From assembly GCF_001039355.2 (NCBI RefSeq), contig NW_019775502.1, positions 271,895-335,894 of the forward strand: DNA of 64,000 nucleotides. Reading direction: 5' to 3'. Every line of letters starts with the position of its first letter. Positions within the stretch are counted from its first letter, which is position 1. The stretch is from Lingula anatina (Eukaryota > Brachiopoda > Lingulata > Lingulida > Lingulidae). The notes under the pieces were generated by a model, which worked only from the letters and a program-made list of their open reading frames with translations, was not told the DNA's origin and ran no database searches. Positions 60,001 through 64,000 of this stretch are shown here, one piece after another. The translations under genes were made by a program, and so were the position numbers.

Positions 60001-61506
60001 CACTGTATATAAATTGTGGTTGAAAAGTAGGCATTTATTACCTGTTTACAGAGTCTTTGGCTGTGCGAGCATGACCTGGTTAGTGAATATGGGCTTTGTC
60101 TGAGAATAGGAGAGCCAGTGACATCTGTCTATAAAAGATGGAAAAAAGTGGAGAATACTGACTCACAAACCTTTGACGAATTCATGCAAAATGGAAAAAA
60201 TACTTAGTGATGATGATGAGATCATTTAAAACATGTAGTTAAAATTGTGCTGAACATTAGTGCGTCCTAATACAGTTTCTTGAACTCTATTGCAGGTAGA
60301 CCATTGTTTGTGCTGCCTCCTGTGCCTACAGAGGTGATCAAGAACCACTTACTCCACATGACCTGCAGTGTGGAGGCTGACCCCCCTGCCCAAGTAGACT
60401 GGTTCAGAAATCAAGTGAAGATTGTTGCCAATGACAGAACGCAGTTTAGGTGAATATATGAACAGATCTTGTAAGAGAAGTCAGGCATTTAGTCGGGTGG
60501 ATGGGAGTGGGGGGTGGGTGTAAAAGATCTGCCTTTTTGGTTGGAAAAGGTCCACTTGGAATCATAATTTGATCTAGGATCTTTGCAATTCTCAAGTTGG
60601 GTTGATCAACTAAGAGGGTGAAAAGGTCACTTTTTCAGAATAAGAAACTCCCATTTGAAATTGCTAGCTGTGGGCATGGAAGCACAAACTCGAGATATCT
60701 TCCTTGCATGATAAACACTCATACTGTATGTGGAAATTATGCAGTTATTTAATTCATTGTACAGAGGCACATTTTATCTTTGGATCAAAACTTACAAACA
60801 CTCTTCCTTTAAGTTATAGTGGTCATTTCACTTTCAGCCCAAAATTAGATACTTATAAAAAGTAGCAGTAGGCTAATATTCATGTTTAACTTCCAGGGAC
60901 TCAAACCAAGAACTTTACATCACCAATGTGGATAAGCTGAATGAAGGCATTTACTACTGTACAGCCAGCAATGTACATGGAATTGCTAAAAGTGCTGAAG
61001 TATTTGTGAAAGTGCTAGGTTTGTATATTAATGGTTATTTGCGATAACTTTTTTAGCTAACTGATTTTATAATTATATTATGTTGATGTTTACATTATGC
61101 CTAAGAAGCCTTTTACTTAAATATACCAGTAAGTGAGTGAAAAAATTTCTATTTTGAGTCACTCATATAGGAGATAAACACGGTTAATTTTTACTTGTGA
61201 CAATTAAAGTTAAAAATATAATTACTACTCAAAAAGAAGCATACAGATTGTTATTTTAGATAGGGTGTGCCTTCGTCCCCATTATTTATTTCCAAATTTT
61301 GTCTGTTTCTACTGTTTTAGTTCTGTTTGTCTTTTTCAGTTCTGTGCATGTTGTTTCAGTTCTGTATGTATTATTTTAGTGCCCCCAGAGATCATGCAGA
61401 CAGTGCCCCACCTGGTGAGAGCAGAGGGAAGCTACACACAGTTACAGTGTGGAGTATACGGAGACCCCTTCCCAGCTGTCACTTGGGCACAAGGTGAAAC
61501 ATAAAG

Positions 61507-61543
<37 letters not shown>

Positions 61544-61707
61544 GGTATCCTGTCTGTGTTTTATTACAACAGTTGTTTTTTATTTGTGGTTTGAATGTGT
61601 GTAGATATTTATGTCATTGGTCTAGAAAAAAGGTTCAACAGTATAAAATGTGTTATTTGAAGGTCTAACTGTGACAGGTGATATCTTATTAATTTATTGT
61701 GATGTTG

Positions 61708-61753
<46 letters not shown>

Positions 61754-64000
61754 TGATGATGATGATATAGTTGGTGATGATGATTGTGATGATGGTGGTG
61801 ATGATAATCATAGTATTAAAAGTAACAGATTTTTAAATTCTGATTGATTGATACAGCTAGTGTGTGTCTGTGTGTGCCCATGCGTTTGTGTGCAGGCAAG
61901 TGTGTGCATTTGTTGTGTCTACGTGCACCCCTATTTAATACACATTTTATGTCTTATGCTTAACATTCTGACAGTGTTGTATTACAAACATTTCCAGATG
62001 GACAGCCAGTTCAGTATAACAACAGGAGAGTCCTGCAGGGCACTCAGCTCACCATCACCTCTGTGACTACCTCAGACCAGGGCAACTATACCTGCACTGC
62101 AACTAACAAAGCTGGCTCTAAACAAAGCACTGGGAGTCTCAGGATTCAAGGTAGGTCTCATAATTTTGGGAGAGGTCTCAGGATTCAAGGTAGGTCTCAT
62201 AATCTATGGGAGAAGTCTCAGGATTCATGGTAGATCTTATAATTCATGATAGGCTTCATAATTCATGGTATGCCTCAGGATTCAAGGTAGGTTTCATAAT
62301 TAATGGGAGGCCACAGGATTCATGGTATGTCTCATAATTTATGGGAGGTCTCATAATCTAAGGGTGGTCTCAGTATTCTTTTTGTACCTAAATCTGCAAT
62401 TTTTCACTTCTTTATTGGTTACATGCCATTAAACTTATTCTGATTGTTTATGTTTGATACAGTTTAAATTTTACCATTCCCTTAATTCATAATATTTTTA
62501 ACAAAACAGTTTATTTCTCATCTTCAAAAGAGCACCAAAAACAAGATGTTTTAACAGCATATTATCCAGAATGCTTTTAATTTCTACAAAGTTTTACTTA
62601 GTCAAAACCAAGGTATAAATTTATAACAATCTTTTTTTATAGTACCCCCTACCTTCACCAGCTACCCAGTGGACCTGGCGGTCAATAAGTCTGACCGGCT
62701 GGTCATCCCATGCCAAGTGTCTGGAGTGCCAGAGCCTGTCATATCCTGGAGCTTTAATGTAAGTGCCTAGGTGTGGTCATGTTTTGTTATCATGATAGAT
62801 TTAGTACATGTTTTACCTAGAATTAAAAGTTTCATATTTAATGGTGTAGTTATGTAATTGGATATTATTATATAATTTGTTTATGGGTAAATTTATTAAA
62901 ATGAATGTTGTTATAGAAATAGTGATGGGATTTAGGAAATTTTGAATTATGTTTTAGACTTATACTTGCTGTAGATCATAGCAGTTGTCCTTGATATACT
63001 ATTTTCAATGGTTCTAGTGAACGTCATTCATTTTTCATGGCAAAATATTTTTAAAACCAATTATAATTTATTTTTTTCTATCCCATATGCCTCAAACTAA
63101 CAAACACTATATATAATATCAATAAAAACATTTGTTGCCTTTAATTATTTTGATAATATCAAACTTAAATTTACAAAGAGAAATTATAATGGCTTTAAAG
63201 CATCAATATTGTAACATAAATTATAAAAACATTATAATAGCATTTATAAGACAATTAATGCCATTAACACTCTCCTCTAACTAACAGAATTTTTCAGAGA
63301 GTGAATTTATGGGATGCATAAAAAACTTGAGCAAATATTGCTCACAATTGTTGAAGACCTTCAGTACCAAGTCATTTTTACAATTATAATTTTTGTAACC
63401 TCCTAGCTTTTGCACAGATGATATAAATCTAGAACTGCCATTTATATTATGATTCCATCTTTCAGGGGCACGCTCAGCTACCAAACGGTGTATCATTATC
63501 TGCAGACAAGATGGCCCTAACCATCGCCTCAGTCGATGAAGTGCATGATGGGACATTCACATGTATGGCAGACAATGGTGTGGGAACCAGACGGCATTCT
63601 GGAACAATTTTCGTACAAGGTAAAAATAACTATGATTTGTCTCGCACTGAATGTACATTTACAGGGAAATTTTTAAAATGTACATTCATAAACAAATAAA
63701 CCCTAGGACTCTTGTTTTCCAGTTTCAGTATCCACTGTTTTTAAAGGCAAAATACAGGCAGGTTCATATTGAATTATTTCTCTCTGATCAGTGTTTTGAA
63801 AAATACTATATGGATATTAGTACATTATATATTAAAATATATTTTCAGTCCAGCCCACCATATCTCACATAGAGGGCAGGACCATAGTGGGACGTGGCAA
63901 AGATCTGACCTTGACCTGTGTTGCCGTGGGAACCCCAGCACCAAGCTATACCTGGTACCACAGGGGTACCCTGCTGGCACCAGTCAGTAACAACAGGATC
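53505..64000 (+). CDS. PTK7: PTK7-like receptor pseudokinase, ectodomain part (8 Ig domains), runs off window
   Basis: Wnt/planar-polarity co-receptor family if correct. Exons: 53505-53565, 53737-53931, 54278-54358, 54873-55049, 58171-58311, 58647-58937, 59450-59746, 60296-60449, 60897-61018, 61380-61493, 61998-62150, 62643-62758, 63466-63619, 63849-64000 (cut by window end). That is 736 codons, nearly all phase 1. Signal peptide MTLNLCMLLVAVLPYVIA, then eight Ig domains. Ig2 ends CVARNPLTGEERRSKESN, close to human PTK7 Ig1 (CVARDDVTGEEARSANAS). Ig3 (YCRGSYGQN), Ig4 (EFKQEPQDVEAMAG... against the human APQDVVV) and Ig7 (SLSADKMALTIASVDE against TLHFARVTRDD) follow human Ig2, Ig3 and Ig6 in order. 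There is thus one extra N-terminal Ig. Transmembrane and pseudokinase parts lie beyond 64000, so another Ig-superfamily receptor is not excluded. Confidence 0.72.
54042..54110. repeat. (TG)n microsatellite
   Basis: A TG run interrupted by TTTG, ending in alternating CGCGCG, in intron 2 of the PTK7-like gene. Confidence 0.95.
55063..55411. mobile_element. MITE-like element with a nested foldback, PTK7-like intron 4
   Basis: It starts CAGGCACGTAGCCAGG and ends CTGGCTACAGGCCTG, imperfect inverted ends. It contains AAAGGTCCACTTTTTCAG twice. A related but older copy, without the nested part, is at about 60490-60680. A foldback (55224-55376) sits inside it. The open frames across it are artefacts. 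Confidence 0.65.
55224..55376. repeat. Foldback made of GTCCGAAGGTTCATTG words
   Basis: The left arm is ATAGTCCGAAGGTTCATTGG, then TCCGAAGGTTCATTGGTCCGAA. The right arm is its reverse complement ending CCTTCGGACTAT. A further forward word lies between them. The word is itself a short tandem repeat, so it is both tandem and inverted. It is nested in the MITE-like element at 55063-55411. Confidence 0.8.
56546..56572 (+). other. Candidate 27-nt cassette microexon of the PTK7-like gene
   Basis: Acceptor TTTCTTCATAG, 27 nt, donor GTATGA. The flanking introns are phase 1 on both sides, so inclusion adds exactly nine residues (DDNVTNSPG) in frame at the junction within Ig2. It contains an N-glycosylation sequon (NVT). 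It lies inside the 3.1-kb intron between 55049 and 58171. No RNA support is available. Confidence 0.35.
60490..60680. mobile_element. Degraded copy of the 55063-type element
   Basis: Shares GGAAAAGGTCCACTT, AATTTGATCTAGG, CTTTTTCAGAATAAGAA and TTTGAAATTGCTAGC with the element in intron 4. It sits just after the donor of exon 8. Confidence 0.55.
61509..61540. repeat. (GA)n microsatellite
   Basis: A GA run of about 32 bp in the intron after the exon ending 61493. Confidence 0.95.
61714..61770. repeat. (AAT)n(GAT)n microsatellite
   Basis: A trinucleotide run AAT then GAT in the same intron. It explains the poly-Asn/poly-Asp open frame there. Confidence 0.95.
62134..62380. repeat. Tandem copies of an exon/intron boundary (exon 11 donor)
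   Basis: The last bases of exon 11 plus the donor (GTCTCAGGATTCAAG/GTAGG, then TCTCATAAT) are repeated about six times, with decay, into the intron. The second copy, about 62176-62204, is exact through the donor. Later copies read CAGGATTCATGGTAG and the like. Confidence 0.85.

Overview
The window is animal nuclear DNA. Genes are split into many short exons with GT-AG introns. The gene content (IK/RED, HMMR/RHAMM, FAM124, PTK7-like) is metazoan. The sequence is AT-rich, with many microsatellites, MITEs, Tc1/mariner copies and LINE fragments. A marine invertebrate is the best guess; I cannot name the phylum. Single 'n' characters at 23150, 30161, 38754 and 41490 look like contig joins, and all four fall in or at the edge of repeated sequence.

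Left part (1-20.6 kb): IK (protein RED, spliceosome factor) on the minus strand, 19 coding exons, and HMMR (RHAMM, spindle coiled-coil protein) on the plus strand, 22 coding exons. They are head to head, with 255 bp between the two ATGs. I could join both into complete, frame-consistent reading frames (600 and 1027 residues).

Middle (20.6-49.7 kb): gene-poor, repeat-rich DNA. From 26.4 to 48.4 kb it is built from about four copies of a 6-8 kb unit (A-D). Each unit carries, on the minus strand, all or part of a three-exon gene for a small secreted peptide: signal peptide, Arg-rich variable segment, acidic Glu-rich tail. I do not recognise the family. Unit A is intact (68 aa) and C is intact but has a transposon in intron 1 (66 aa). 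B is only exon 1 beside a contig join. D is broken by a frameshift and has lost its promoter to a LINE insertion. On the plus strand, facing away, each unit also has a TATA box and a possible two-exon 25-codon ORF. Comparing units exposes empty sites for several transposon insertions: a 1387-bp Tc1 with TA duplication, a 300-bp foldback MITE with TAA duplication, and a 1.27-kb unidentified insertion.

Right part (49.7-64 kb): a four-exon FAM124-family gene (minus, 405 aa) head to head with the 5' part of a PTK7-like gene (plus). The latter encodes a signal peptide and eight Ig domains before the window ends inside Ig8; human PTK7 has seven. Its introns hold a possible 27-nt cassette microexon and a tandemly copied exon/intron boundary that supplies a second, in-frame splice donor.

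All exon joins are inferred by reading splice consensus and protein similarity from memory. No alignment, RNA evidence or database search was available.
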